In this document: positions 8,425-16,992 of the stretch, piece by piece
How positions within the stretch are numbered: the stretch's first letter is position 1
Layout: the number at the start of each line of letters is the position of its first letter
From: CAG-1782 sp964418255
GTDB taxonomy: Bacteria; Bacillota; Clostridia; Christensenellales; DTU072
Direction of reading: 5' to 3'
DNA: 64,000 bases
Assembly: GCA_964418255.1 (NCBI GenBank)
Contig: CAYQKV010000001.1
Coordinates: forward strand, 186,001-250,000
Notes under the pieces: model-generated
Told to the model about the DNA's origin: nothing
What the model saw: only the letters and a program-made list of their open reading frames with translations
Database searches by the model: none
Position numbers and translations under genes: made by a program

Positions 8425-9596
8425 AAATCGGTTATCCCGTCGAGAATGACGTCCGCAAGCTCGCGTTTCGACATAATCGGCAAACTTTCTATTCTGCCGT
8501 CCGCAAACATAAGCGTAGCTATATTCGTATCGCAGTTAAACCCCGCGCCCTCCCGCGTAACGTCGTTTGCGACGATTAAGTCCGCGTTTTTCGAGCGCAA
8601 TTTCTTTTCAGCGTTCGCAAGCAAATCTTCGGTTTCCGCGGCAAACACGACCAACGGGCGGTTTCCTTTCACCGCTCCGACATTTTTCGCAATATCGGGG
8701 TTTTTGATAAGTTCCAGCGTCAAAGACGCGTCTTTTATTTTATGCGTGTATTTATTTTTCGGTTTATAATCTGCGGGGGCGGCGCTCATAATAAAAGCGT
8801 CGCATTCTTTTTCCGCAGCCATTACGGCTTTAAGCATATCTTCCGTGCTTTCCACGTCTACGATTTCGCATCCGTCTGGTTTTGCCGCTCCTACGCTTCC
8901 GCATATCAGTTTGACTTTTCCGCCTCTGTCCATTACCGCTTCGGCGAGCGCGAAGCCCATTTTCCCCGAAGAGCGGTTTCCGATAAACCTTACTCCGTCT
9001 ATATTTTCCCTTGTTCCGCCTGCGGTAATAAGCACCTTTTTTCCTCGAAAATCGGGTCTCGGCGTAACGAGTTTATCGACGTATTCGGCGATAACCGCCG
9101 GTTCTTCGAGCCTTCCGACTCCCACGTCTCCGCACGCAAGCGCGCCCGAAGCGGGTTCTACGATATGCACTCCTCTCGACCGCAAAATTTCGAGGTTTTT
9201 TTCGTTTGCCTCGGAAAGATACATTTTCGTATTCATAGCGGGGCAGACGATTTTTATCGCTTCCGACGCCATATACGTCGTGGTAAGCATATCGTCCGCT
9301 ATGCCGTTTGCGATTTTTCCTATCACGTTTGCCGTAGCGGGCGCAACAATAAAGACTCCCGCCCATTTGGCGAGGGAGACGTGTTCTACCTCGTAATGAG
9401 GTTTTTCGGCAAACATATCGGTTACAACGGCGTTTTTCGAAATCGTTTCGAAAGTGAGCGGCGAGACGAACTCCGTCGCGTTTTCCGTCATCACTACTTT
9501 TACGTCGTAACCTTTTTTGCGCAAAGCGGAAACAAGCTCGCAGGCTTTGTAAACGGCTATGCCGCCGCTTACCCCGAGCAATACGGTTTTTTTCAC
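8421..9596 (-). CDS. coaBC: Bifunctional phosphopantothenoylcysteine decarboxylase/synthetase
   Basis: A 391-residue fusion of two coenzyme A biosynthesis enzymes. The N-terminal flavodoxin-like CoaC half has PAMNTKMY and ACGDVGVGRL with the catalytic Cys. The C-terminal CoaB half begins near residue 185 with ITAGGTREN, followed by NRSSGKMG and the lysine-bearing AAPADYKPKN. It converts 4'-phosphopantothenate plus Cys to 4'-phosphopantetheine. It overlaps rpoZ and priA by 4 bp each. Confidence 0.96.
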   Translation of the reverse strand: MKKTVLLGVSGGIAVYKACELVSALRKKGYDVKVVMTENATEFVSPLTFETISKNAVVTDMFAEKPHYEVEHVSLAKWAGVFIVAPATANVIGKIANGIADDMLTTTYMASEAIKIVCPAMNTKMYLSEANEKNLEILRSRGVHIVEPASGALACGDVGVGRLEEPAVIAEYVDKLVTPRPDFRGKKVLITAGGTRENIDGVRFIGNRSSGKMGFALAEAVMDRGGKVKLICGSVGAAKPDGCEIVDVESTEDMLKAVMAAEKECDAFIMSAAPADYKPKNKYTHKIKDASLTLELIKNPDIAKNVGAVKGNRPLVVFAAETEDLLANAEKKLRSKNADLIVANDVTREGAGFNCDTNIATLMFADGRIESLPIMSKRELADVILDGITDL

Positions 9597-9793
9597 TTAT
9601 TGTCTACCTTAACTACTATTTTCCCGTCGTAAATTTCCTGCGCGGCGTAAGAAATCGCTTTCATTCCGCTTTCTTCGAGTTCTTTCGCGTTAATCGCGCT
9701 GAGTTCTCTCGCTCTTTTAGCCAGTCCGCACACAAGCGCGTAACGGCAAGGGGTTTTCGTAATCAATTTGTCGATAGGGGGTTCAATCATCAT
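9593..9793 (-). CDS. rpoZ: RNA polymerase omega subunit
   Basis: This 66-residue protein matches the omega family: PPIDKLITKTPCRYALVCG followed by the helix AKRARELSA. Omega helps beta-prime fold and assemble. The call is reinforced by the gmk-rpoZ-coaBC gene order shared across Firmicutes. The start, ATG ATG at 9788-9793, has a GGAGAAAATG-type ribosome-binding site. Confidence 0.93.
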   Translation of the reverse strand: MMIEPPIDKLITKTPCRYALVCGLAKRARELSAINAKELEESGMKAISYAAQEIYDGKIVVKVDNK

Positions 9794-9823
9794 AAGACAT
9801 TTTCTCCTTTATTCACGGCGTTT

Positions 9824-10432
9824 TCAGCCGAGTATTATTTTGTCGATATTTTTTATATTCCGCGATACTTTCTGTCTTTCAGCTTCGATAATCGCGTCCA
9901 CTTTTCTCACGCAACTGTCCAAATCGTCGTTAAGCACGACGTAGTCGTAATCGTATGCGCAAGGCAATTCCTGAATACACTTATTCATTCTTCCTTCTAT
10001 CTGTTCCGCCGTCTCGGTTTTTCTCTCTTCGAGCCGCCGTTTGAGTTCGCTTAGGCTCGGCGGGACTATGAAAATGCTCACGCATTCTCTTGCCGAACGT
10101 ATTTTTTCCGCGCCCTGCGTTTCTATTTCCAGAATTACGTCTTCGTTTCGTCCGAGCTTTTCGTCTACGGATTTTTTCGGCGTTCCGTATCCGCAATTCA
10201 GAACCTCGACGAATTCGTACATCCCGTCGTTATCCGCGAGTTCGCGGAAAGTTTCTTTGCTTATGAAGTTATAATGCACGCCGTCGATTTCTCCCGCGCG
10301 CGGTTTTCTCGTCGTGACGGATACGCTGACCGATATGTCCTTCATATCTTCGCAAACCCTTGACAAAACCGTGCCTTTTCCCACACCGCTCGGTCCGCTT
10401 ATAACAAATAATATTCCTCTTCCTCTACTCAA
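9824..10432 (-). CDS. gmk: Guanylate kinase
   Basis: A 202-residue NMP kinase with P-loop GPSGVGKGTVLSRV, the GMP-binding SVTTRKPRAGEIDGVHY and the lid region near ERKTETAEQIEGR. It phosphorylates GMP to GDP. It overlaps the preceding yicC-family gene by 8 bp. remA (DUF370), which usually lies between these two genes in Firmicutes, is missing. Confidence 0.96.
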   Translation of the reverse strand: MSRGRGILFVISGPSGVGKGTVLSRVCEDMKDISVSVSVTTRKPRAGEIDGVHYNFISKETFRELADNDGMYEFVEVLNCGYGTPKKSVDEKLGRNEDVILEIETQGAEKIRSARECVSIFIVPPSLSELKRRLEERKTETAEQIEGRMNKCIQELPCAYDYDYVVLNDDLDSCVRKVDAIIEAERQKVSRNIKNIDKIILG

Positions 10433-11294
10433 TATTCTGTACCTGTTCCCTGAATTTTTCCAGCTCGTTTTTCGCCGCGAGCACTTTTTGCGTAATCTCT
10501 ATATCGTTGCTTTTCGAGCCTGTAGTGTTTATTTCTCTGTTAATTTCCTGCACGAGAAAATCGAGTTTTTTTCCGACGTCCCCGCTCTCTTCCATTAAAG
10601 AAAATCCGTGTTTAATGTGCGTCCTCAACCTCGTTATTTCTTCGTCGATATTCGACCTGTCGACAAAACAGGCTACTTCCGTAAGAAATCTGCTTTCGTC
10701 TACTTCTATTCCCCCGAGGTATTCTTCTATACGCGTTTTCAGCTTTTTCGCGTAATTCTCGCTTACTTCGGGCGCGCGGACGGCGATTTCTTCGACGATT
10801 TTGTCGAGGTTTTCCAGCCTGTAAATAAGTTCTTTTTTTAGCGCGGCTCCTTCTTTTTCTCTTGCCGCCACGAGATTGCGGCAGGCTTCTTCCGTCGCTT
10901 CGGCAACCAACCGTTCGGTAAGGCTCTCGTCTTCTTCTGCTTCCGCGTTTATTACGTCTGGCATTCTCATTATCTGAGAAACAGTGACGTCGTCGCTTAT
11001 TCCCAGGCTTCCGAGTTGTTTCGCGGCTTCCACGTATTGTTTTGCAAGCGAAACGTCGACCGAGATACTGCGTTTGTTGTCCCTTTCGTCCGCGTAATTG
11101 ACGAAAACGTCCGCGTGACCGCGGGTGACGTTCTTTTTACAGATTTTTCTGATAGCGTCCTCGCAGAAAAAAACGGTCCTCGGCGATTTGACCGACAAAT
11201 CGAGTTGCTTATGGTTTACGGTTTTTATTTCCACCGTTACCTTTACTTTTTCTCTTTCGGCATACCCTTTGCCGAAACCCGTCATACTGCGCAT
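10425..11294 (-). CDS. yicC: YicC/YloC-family endoribonuclease
   Basis: The 289-residue protein opens with the family hallmark RSMTGFGKGYAE and TVEIKTVNHKQLDLS, and ends with the C-terminal DUF1732 part (DFLVQEINREINTTGSK). YicC/YloC proteins are RNases. This is the first gene of the operon: the ATG follows AAAGGGGGC and lies 30 bp from the -10 of a consensus promoter. Confidence 0.93.
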   Translation of the reverse strand: MRSMTGFGKGYAEREKVKVTVEIKTVNHKQLDLSVKSPRTVFFCEDAIRKICKKNVTRGHADVFVNYADERDNKRSISVDVSLAKQYVEAAKQLGSLGISDDVTVSQIMRMPDVINAEAEEDESLTERLVAEATEEACRNLVAAREKEGAALKKELIYRLENLDKIVEEIAVRAPEVSENYAKKLKTRIEEYLGGIEVDESRFLTEVACFVDRSNIDEEITRLRTHIKHGFSLMEESGDVGKKLDFLVQEINREINTTGSKSNDIEITQKVLAAKNELEKFREQVQNIE

Positions 11295-11323
11295 ACGCGC
11301 CCCCTTTGCCGTTTATTTGGATA

Positions 11324-11353
11324 ATTATATCACACCCGAAACCTTTCTGACAA
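11324..11353 (-). promoter_or_regulatory. Sigma-A promoter of the yicC-to-obg operon
   Basis: On the minus strand: TTGTCA at 11348-11353, an 18-bp spacer, and TATAAT at 11324-11329. It lies directly upstream of yicC. No other comparable promoter is apparent before obg, so about 11 kb and 14 genes may depend on it. Confidence 0.8.
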
Positions 11354-11370
11354 TTATTTTAATATAAATA

Positions 11371-11410
11371 TTAAATAAAAAAGAGACCGTGTTTTATCCG
11401 TCAGTCTCTT
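11371..11410 (-). terminator. Intrinsic terminator of the dgt-pcrA-ligA operon
   Basis: On the minus strand, stem AAGAGAC/GTCTCTT (11404-11410 with 11381-11387) is followed by a T-rich run. It lies 41 bp after the ligA stop. Confidence 0.8.
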
Positions 11411-11450
11411 TCTGTTTTCTTTTTGCTATGGCTTCCTTGGCGATTTTTGT

Positions 11451-13403
11451 TTATTCCGCGCCGTATTCCGTGATTACTTCGATAAAACGCGCTTCGTCCC
11501 AGATTTCTATCCCAGCTTTTTTCGCTTTGTCGAGTTTGCTCCCCGCGTCCTCGCCCGCGATGACGAGATTTACCGATTTCGAAACGCTGTCGCTCGTCTT
11601 CCCTCCGAGATTTTCTATAATCGCCGCCGCGGCGGAACGCTTGTATCTTGTAAGCGAACCGGTGAGCACGACGTTTTTACCGCTGAAAACGCCCTCTTTT
11701 TTCTCTTCCGCCTTGATTTTTACTCCGCGTTCGAACAATTTTGCTATCAAATCGCGGTTTTGTTCGTCGGCAAAAAAGTTCACCACGTTTTCCGCCATTA
11801 TCTCGCCGAAATCGTCGAGAGCGCATAATTTTTCCTTGCTTGCTTTCGCTATTTCTTCGACCGAACCGAACTCGTCGGCAAGTTGTTTCGCCGTCTTTTT
11901 CCCTATCGAGGGTATCCCGAGCGCGAAAATGAACCTGTCTAAGGAAACTTCTTTGCTTTTTTCTATTCCCTCTATAAGATTCTTCGCTTTCTTTTCCAAA
12001 AAACCGTCGAGTTTCAATACGTCGTCCACCGTAAGGTCATACAACTGATACGGGAATTTCACTTCCATTTCGTTATATAATAGTTCTGCGGTTTTTTCGC
12101 TGAAACCTTCGATATTCATACACGATTTTTGGGCGAAATGGTCGAGCGCCGCGACTACCGCAGGCGCGCATTTTTCGGGGTTGGTACAGTATAAAAACGC
12201 TCCCTCTTCTTTTACCGGCGCACCGCAGGCGGGACAATGCGTAGGTTTGGGCACGTCCGTAGAATCGGGCAACAGTAAAGCGAGCCCGGTTATCTCGGGA
12301 ATAACGTCGTTGCTTCTCCTTATAAACACCCGCGAATTTAACTTTACTCCTTTTTTTAGGATATCGGAATAGTTATTTAGGGTCGCCTTTTTAACCGTTA
12401 CCCCCATAAGCTCCACGGGTTCGAGCTCGGCGAGCGGATTGAGCTTTTGCGTGCGTGAAACCTGCCATACCACGTTTTTGAGAAGCGTCGTCGTCTCCTC
12501 CGCTTCGAACTTATACGCAAGCGCCCATCTCGGAAATTTTTCGGTAAAGCCGAGTTCGTCGCGCAGATTCAAATCGTTTACTTTAAGCACCGCTCCGTCG
12601 ATGAGAAAATCGAGATTCGGGCGGTTTCCTTCTATTTTTTTAATCGCATTTTTCGCCTCTTCCGCGCTGTTTACCACGGTGAAAGCGTCGTCGCATAAAA
12701 AGCCGTTTTTTATTAAAAATTCGTGAACTTCTTTTTGTGATGAAAATATGTTTTCCGAGACGTATCCGACGTTGTACGCAACGAAATCGAGGGTTCGTTT
12801 TGCGGTCACTTTCGGGTCGAGATTTCTTATCGCTCCCGCAACGCCGTTCCTTGCGTTTTTAAGGAGTACGCGCGCTTTTTCGTTATATTTTTTCAGCGCG
12901 CTCAGTCTCATAAGTCCCTCGCCCTGAATTTCTATTTCTCCCTTAAAGGGTATCGTAAGAGGCACGCTTCTTATCGTTTTTACCTGCGCCGTAACAAGTT
13001 CTCCCGTCGTTCCGTCCCCTCTCGTCGCCGCTCCGACAAGGCGTCCGTCTTTATATGTTATCGAAAGCGTAAGCCCGTCGAACTTGTGTTCGACCGTCAT
13101 AGTGGGCAGATGCCCGAGCGTTCTTTCCAGCCTTGCGAAATATCCGTCGAGCTCTTCGTCTCCTTTTGCTTTGTCAAGAGAATAAAGTCTGAGTTTATGC
13201 GTATACGGAACGAATTCTTTGAGCGGCGCGCCGCCTACTCTGTGCGTTGGGGAATCGGGAAGCGCTCCGTATTCTCTTTCGAGGTCTACGAGTTCATAAT
13301 ACAGCGCGTCGTACTCCATATCGGATACGGTCGGGTTATCGAGTTCGTAATATTCTCTTGCGTAGCGATTGAGTAAATCCACAAGTTCGCGCATTCTTTC
13401 CAT
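11451..13403 (-). CDS. ligA: NAD+-dependent DNA ligase
   Basis: A 650-residue ligase. Order: Ia domain, adenylation domain with the lysine of VEHKFDGL (K107), OB fold, four-Cys zinc finger (CPACG then YCTNPEKC), helix-hairpin-helix repeats (DLTVDDVLKLDGF, FALGIPSIGKKTA) and a C-terminal BRCT domain (GKNVVLTGSLTRYKRS). It seals nicks during replication and repair. It is the last gene of the dgt-pcrA-ligA operon, 17 bp after pcrA. Confidence 0.96.
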   Translation of the reverse strand: MERMRELVDLLNRYAREYYELDNPTVSDMEYDALYYELVDLEREYGALPDSPTHRVGGAPLKEFVPYTHKLRLYSLDKAKGDEELDGYFARLERTLGHLPTMTVEHKFDGLTLSITYKDGRLVGAATRGDGTTGELVTAQVKTIRSVPLTIPFKGEIEIQGEGLMRLSALKKYNEKARVLLKNARNGVAGAIRNLDPKVTAKRTLDFVAYNVGYVSENIFSSQKEVHEFLIKNGFLCDDAFTVVNSAEEAKNAIKKIEGNRPNLDFLIDGAVLKVNDLNLRDELGFTEKFPRWALAYKFEAEETTTLLKNVVWQVSRTQKLNPLAELEPVELMGVTVKKATLNNYSDILKKGVKLNSRVFIRRSNDVIPEITGLALLLPDSTDVPKPTHCPACGAPVKEEGAFLYCTNPEKCAPAVVAALDHFAQKSCMNIEGFSEKTAELLYNEMEVKFPYQLYDLTVDDVLKLDGFLEKKAKNLIEGIEKSKEVSLDRFIFALGIPSIGKKTAKQLADEFGSVEEIAKASKEKLCALDDFGEIMAENVVNFFADEQNRDLIAKLFERGVKIKAEEKKEGVFSGKNVVLTGSLTRYKRSAAAAIIENLGGKTSDSVSKSVNLVIAGEDAGSKLDKAKKAGIEIWDEARFIEVITEYGAE

Positions 13404-13420
13404 TTATTCACCTCGGATAA

Positions 13421-15643
13421 TCAACAAAGGGACAGCGGCGCGTTCATAAGAGAAAATTTCTTTATTCCTAAGCCCGGAAAAGCGACGCTTACCGTAGTCG
13501 CCGTGCCGCTTCCGCTCACGTTAATTACGGTTCCTTTGCCGTATTTTTTATGTTCGACCTTAGCTCCGGGTTTATACCCGTCCGCAGACACGTTGTAAAT
13601 TCTCGGTTTAATCTGCACTTCGCTCTTTGCTATCGGCGCGACGGGCTTTTTCGAATAATCGAGATTTTTGGGAACCGCGGTTTCGTATTCGTCGTCGTAT
13701 CCCGACGGAAGACCGTAAATATCGTACTTTCTAACTACGGGTTGCGGAGTTTCCCCTTTGGCTTCGCTGAAAAACCTCGACGGGAACGCCGGTTCGGTTC
13801 TGTTATACTTTCTCCGCACGCCTCTGACCGCGGAAACGTAAAGCCTTTCCTGGGCGCGGGTTAAAGCGACGTACATAACTCTTCGTTCTTCTTCCACTCC
13901 GTTCGCCTCTCTCAGGCTCTGCGACGAAGGAATTATTCCCTCTTCGCACGCAATGATAAATACGACTTTGAATTCCAGTCCTTTCGCCGCGTGCATCGTC
14001 GCGATAACGACCGAATCGTCGTCTTCGTCGTCGGAGGCGTCGGTATTGAGCGCAAGAGTCTGCAAAAATTCATCCAGTCCCATTTCCGATTCTTCGAAAT
14101 TTTCCTGCATATAAGTGAGAAATTCTTCGATATTTTCCCATCTGTTTATATCCTCGTCTTTACCCGTAGAGCGGTAATATCTCTCGAAACCCGCGGTCAT
14201 AACCATTTCGCAGACGAAATCGACAAGGCGCATATTGTTCCTGTCCATCTGCATCTTCCCTATCAAATCGCGGAAAACGGCTACTTTCGACTTCGCCGCG
14301 GGCGTTAAATCGGTATAGTCTATATCCATAACCGCGTCGAAAAGCGTACAGCCTTTATCCGCCGCGTATGAAGCAAGTTTCTGAACCGTCGTATCCCCTA
14401 TCCCTCGCGGGGGAAAGTTTATCGCTCGCATAACCGCGTCCGAATCTTTCTCGTTTACAAGCAGACGCATATAAGCGATAACGTCGAGTATTTCTTTTCT
14501 GTCGAAAAATTTATATCCGCCGTAAACTTTGTAGGCAATGCGGCTTTTTTTCAGATTCGTCTCGTAAAGTCTTGTCAGCGCGTTATTTCTTACAAGTATT
14601 GCAAAATCGCTATTTCTGTATCCATAGCTACGTTTAAGCGTTAAAATTTGCGAGACAACGCGGTCTACCTCTTCGTATTCGGTCGAGCTTATCGCAAATT
14701 CTACTTTTACGCCGTCCTTTTTATCCGTATAGAGAGTTTTTTCCGTTCTGCTTTTATTATTGCTTATAAGTCTGTTCGCGCAATCGAGAATTTGTTGCGT
14801 CGAGCGGTAATTTTGTTCGAGTTTATATATTTTCAAATCGGGAAACGCTCTGTCGAATTCGAGGATATTTTTGACGTCTGCGCCGCGCCATCCGTAAATG
14901 CTCTGGTCGTCGTCCCCGACCACGAAAACGTTTTTCCATTCGGACGCTAAGAGTTTCAGCAAGTTGAACTGTATAGAGTTAGTGTCCTGAAATTCGTCGA
15001 CGTGGATATACATAAATTTTCTGCTGTAATACTTCCTCGCCTCGTCGCACTCGGTCAGAAGTCGATTGCATTTCATAAGCAAATCGTCGAAATCCATCGC
15101 GTTATTTTCCACGAGCGCCTGTTCGTATGCGTCGTAAACTTCGCAAATAAGCATCGCGTCTTTTTCGTACGACCTTATTCTTGCGAAATATTCGTCGGAA
15201 GTAAGCCCGGCGTTTTTGGCTTTTCCGATATGGTACGCGTATTTATCCTTTTCGTTTTCTTCAAGTCTTTTTTCTCTGAGCACGCGTAAAAGAAGTCTTT
15301 TCGACGCGGACTCGTCGTAAATGGTAAAACTCTGCGTATAACCGATTTTCTGCGCATATTTATGTAAAATGCTAACGCAAAGCGAATGGAAAGTAGACAC
15401 CCATACGTCGTTTTCGCCGAGCATACCGTTAAGCCTTTCTTTCATTTCTCTCGTCGCTTTGTTTGTAAAAGTAATCGCGAGAATATTATACGGTTTAACG
15501 TTTTTTTCATCGATTAAATATGCTATTCTGTGGGTAAGAACGCGTGTTTTACCGCTTCCCGCTCCCGCAAAAACAAGAACCGCGCCTTCGGTATCCGTAA
15601 CCGCCTTGCGCTGTTCTGGGTTAAGTTTTTCTAAATCTGTCAT
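13421..15643 (-). CDS. pcrA: ATP-dependent DNA helicase PcrA/UvrD
   Basis: A 740-residue SF1 helicase. It begins MTDLEKLNPEQRKAV with the Q motif, then Walker A AGAGSGKTRV, motif II VDEFQDTN and motif III GDDDQSIYGWRGA. The C-terminal Tudor-like RNA-polymerase-binding module starts around GAKVEHKKYGKGTV. I use the ATG at 15641-15643, which overlaps the dgt stop by 4 bp and follows GGAGTG. A longer in-frame ATG at 15751 would overlap dgt by 112 bp. It acts in repair and conflict resolution. Confidence 0.95.
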   Translation of the reverse strand: MTDLEKLNPEQRKAVTDTEGAVLVFAGAGSGKTRVLTHRIAYLIDEKNVKPYNILAITFTNKATREMKERLNGMLGENDVWVSTFHSLCVSILHKYAQKIGYTQSFTIYDESASKRLLLRVLREKRLEENEKDKYAYHIGKAKNAGLTSDEYFARIRSYEKDAMLICEVYDAYEQALVENNAMDFDDLLMKCNRLLTECDEARKYYSRKFMYIHVDEFQDTNSIQFNLLKLLASEWKNVFVVGDDDQSIYGWRGADVKNILEFDRAFPDLKIYKLEQNYRSTQQILDCANRLISNNKSRTEKTLYTDKKDGVKVEFAISSTEYEEVDRVVSQILTLKRSYGYRNSDFAILVRNNALTRLYETNLKKSRIAYKVYGGYKFFDRKEILDVIAYMRLLVNEKDSDAVMRAINFPPRGIGDTTVQKLASYAADKGCTLFDAVMDIDYTDLTPAAKSKVAVFRDLIGKMQMDRNNMRLVDFVCEMVMTAGFERYYRSTGKDEDINRWENIEEFLTYMQENFEESEMGLDEFLQTLALNTDASDDEDDDSVVIATMHAAKGLEFKVVFIIACEEGIIPSSQSLREANGVEEERRVMYVALTRAQERLYVSAVRGVRRKYNRTEPAFPSRFFSEAKGETPQPVVRKYDIYGLPSGYDDEYETAVPKNLDYSKKPVAPIAKSEVQIKPRIYNVSADGYKPGAKVEHKKYGKGTVINVSGSGTATTVSVAFPGLGIKKFSLMNAPLSLC

Positions 15644-16620
15644 ACGTTCACTCCGTCCGGAATAAATAATTTTTTCGCTAATCCTATAGCGTAAGTATCG
15701 CTCATCGACGCGAGATAGTCGCACACGAACGTCGTCACGTCGGTAACGCACTCGGGGTGCGGAACTTCGTCGGGGTGAGTGATAAAGTATTTGAAAAGCA
15801 TATTGAGCATTCTGTCCGCTTTGCGCTGCAAGACTTCGCCGTTGCTGGTAAAATAAACCCTCTCAAACATAAAATCTCTGAGTTTATTCATATAGTATGA
15901 ACCTTCGTCGCTCAAAGAAATTTTATTTTTTTCATAGCTGTGCTCGACTATATCTTTTACGAGCGTGTTAATTCTGTCGCCTTTGGTCTTTCCGAGGTAT
16001 TCCACGCAATCGCGCGGCAAATCCTCTTCGCCTATTACTCCCGCTCTTACCGCGTCGCTTATATCGTGGTTTATGTATGCGATTCTGTCGGCGTATGAAA
16101 CAACCTTTCCTTCGAGAGTACAGGGATTTCCGCTGCTCTTATGTTCGAGTATGCCGTCTCTCACTTCGTAAGTAAGGTTGAGCCCTTTGCCGTCGTTTTC
16201 AAGTAAATCTACTACGCGAAGGCTTTGCTCGTTATGATAAAAATGCCCCGTAAGCGCGTTTAAGACGCGTTCGCCCGCGTGTCCGAAAGGCGTATGTCCG
16301 AGGTCGTGCCCGAGCCCTATCGCTTCGGTCAAATCCTCGTTGAGTAAAAGCGCGCGCGAAATCGTCCTCGCAATCTGCGTAACTTCAAGCGTATGTGTAA
16401 GTCGGGTACGAAAATGGTCGTCGAGCGGGCAAAGAAAAACCTGCGTTTTGTGTTTCAGCCGACGGAACGCCTTACAATGAATTATTCTGTCTCTGTCGCG
16501 CTGGTACTCCGTTCTATACGGACAAGGCTCGATTTCCGTCTGTCTCCCTCGCGTTTCTTCGCTCTTCTGCGCATACGGACTGAGAAATTTCCGTTCATAC
16601 TCTAATTGATGCTCTTTCAT
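15640..16620 (-). CDS. dgt: Deoxyguanosinetriphosphate triphosphohydrolase-like HD protein
   Basis: A 326-residue HD-domain protein with the dNTPase motifs RTRLTHTLEVTQIAR and GLGHDLGHTPFGHAGE. The family hydrolyses dNTPs to nucleoside plus triphosphate; the type in Firmicutes is often called dGTPase-like and precise substrate is not clear. I start at ATG 16618-16620 because GGGAGG lies just upstream. The alternative ATG at 16644 is only a couple of nucleotides from the predicted transcription start. Confidence 0.9.
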   Translation of the reverse strand: MKEHQLEYERKFLSPYAQKSEETRGRQTEIEPCPYRTEYQRDRDRIIHCKAFRRLKHKTQVFLCPLDDHFRTRLTHTLEVTQIARTISRALLLNEDLTEAIGLGHDLGHTPFGHAGERVLNALTGHFYHNEQSLRVVDLLENDGKGLNLTYEVRDGILEHKSSGNPCTLEGKVVSYADRIAYINHDISDAVRAGVIGEEDLPRDCVEYLGKTKGDRINTLVKDIVEHSYEKNKISLSDEGSYYMNKLRDFMFERVYFTSNGEVLQRKADRMLNMLFKYFITHPDEVPHPECVTDVTTFVCDYLASMSDTYAIGLAKKLFIPDGVNV

Positions 16621-16652
16621 TCCGCCTCCCGTCCGCAAATTCATTTTTATTG

Positions 16653-16681
16653 ATTATACCAAATACGCCGTCTTTTTTCAA
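16653..16681 (-). promoter_or_regulatory. Promoter of the dgt-pcrA-ligA operon
   Basis: TTGAAA (16676-16681), 17-bp spacer, TATAAT (16653-16658) on the minus strand. Its -35 box ends 17 bp from the left end of repeat copy 1. Confidence 0.78.
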
Positions 16682-16698
16682 GCGAATATCACTCTTTA

Positions 16699-16895
16699 GG
16701 AGTGGATATATCGCGTTGCTTTACGCCCGTAAAAACATATATAAACTAATTCAAAAAGAGCGTTTTTTTTGCCAATATTGCAAATAAGCGGATGAAAATC
16801 ATAGTTTTTATGGGCTTTTCCGTAAGTTTCACCTACCGTACGTCGGTACGGCGACGGTTCACTTACGAAAAAAATCAACGCAATCTCTCCACTCC
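16699..16895. repeat. Intergenic repeat, copy 1 (197 bp, MITE-like)
   Basis: Left end GGAGTGGATATATCGCG and right end (reverse complement) GGAGTGGAGAGATTGCG form 17-bp imperfect terminal inverted repeats with 8 perfect outer bases. Inside is an extended dyad: an outer CGTAAGT/ACTTACG stem around a tight hairpin CCGTAC-GTCG-GTACGG. No ORF spans it. Close relatives lie at 31827-32020, 35403-35500 and 48666-48712. Confidence 0.85.
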
Positions 16896-16945
16896 GTCGC
16901 TCTTTACGCTTTCTCATACTTTTATCTTAAATTGCTTTTAATGTA

Positions 16946-16973
16946 AAAAAGGTTCTCTTTCGAGAACCTTTTT
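16946..16973. terminator. Intrinsic terminator after trpB
   Basis: Stem AAAAAGGTTCTC/GAGAACCTTTTT with a TTTC loop, 20 bp past the trpB stop. It is symmetric and could work in both directions. The remaining bases from dgt to trpB hold only the dgt promoter and repeat copy 1. Confidence 0.88.
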
Positions 16974-16992
16974 CCTTTATTCGGTAACCCTT

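Noticed and set aside
16690..16910. Target-site duplication around repeat copy 1 (CTCTTTA on both sides)
   Set aside because: The right-hand match is 4 bp away from the element end, and copy 2 shows only a 6-bp match with another offset, so chance is likely.
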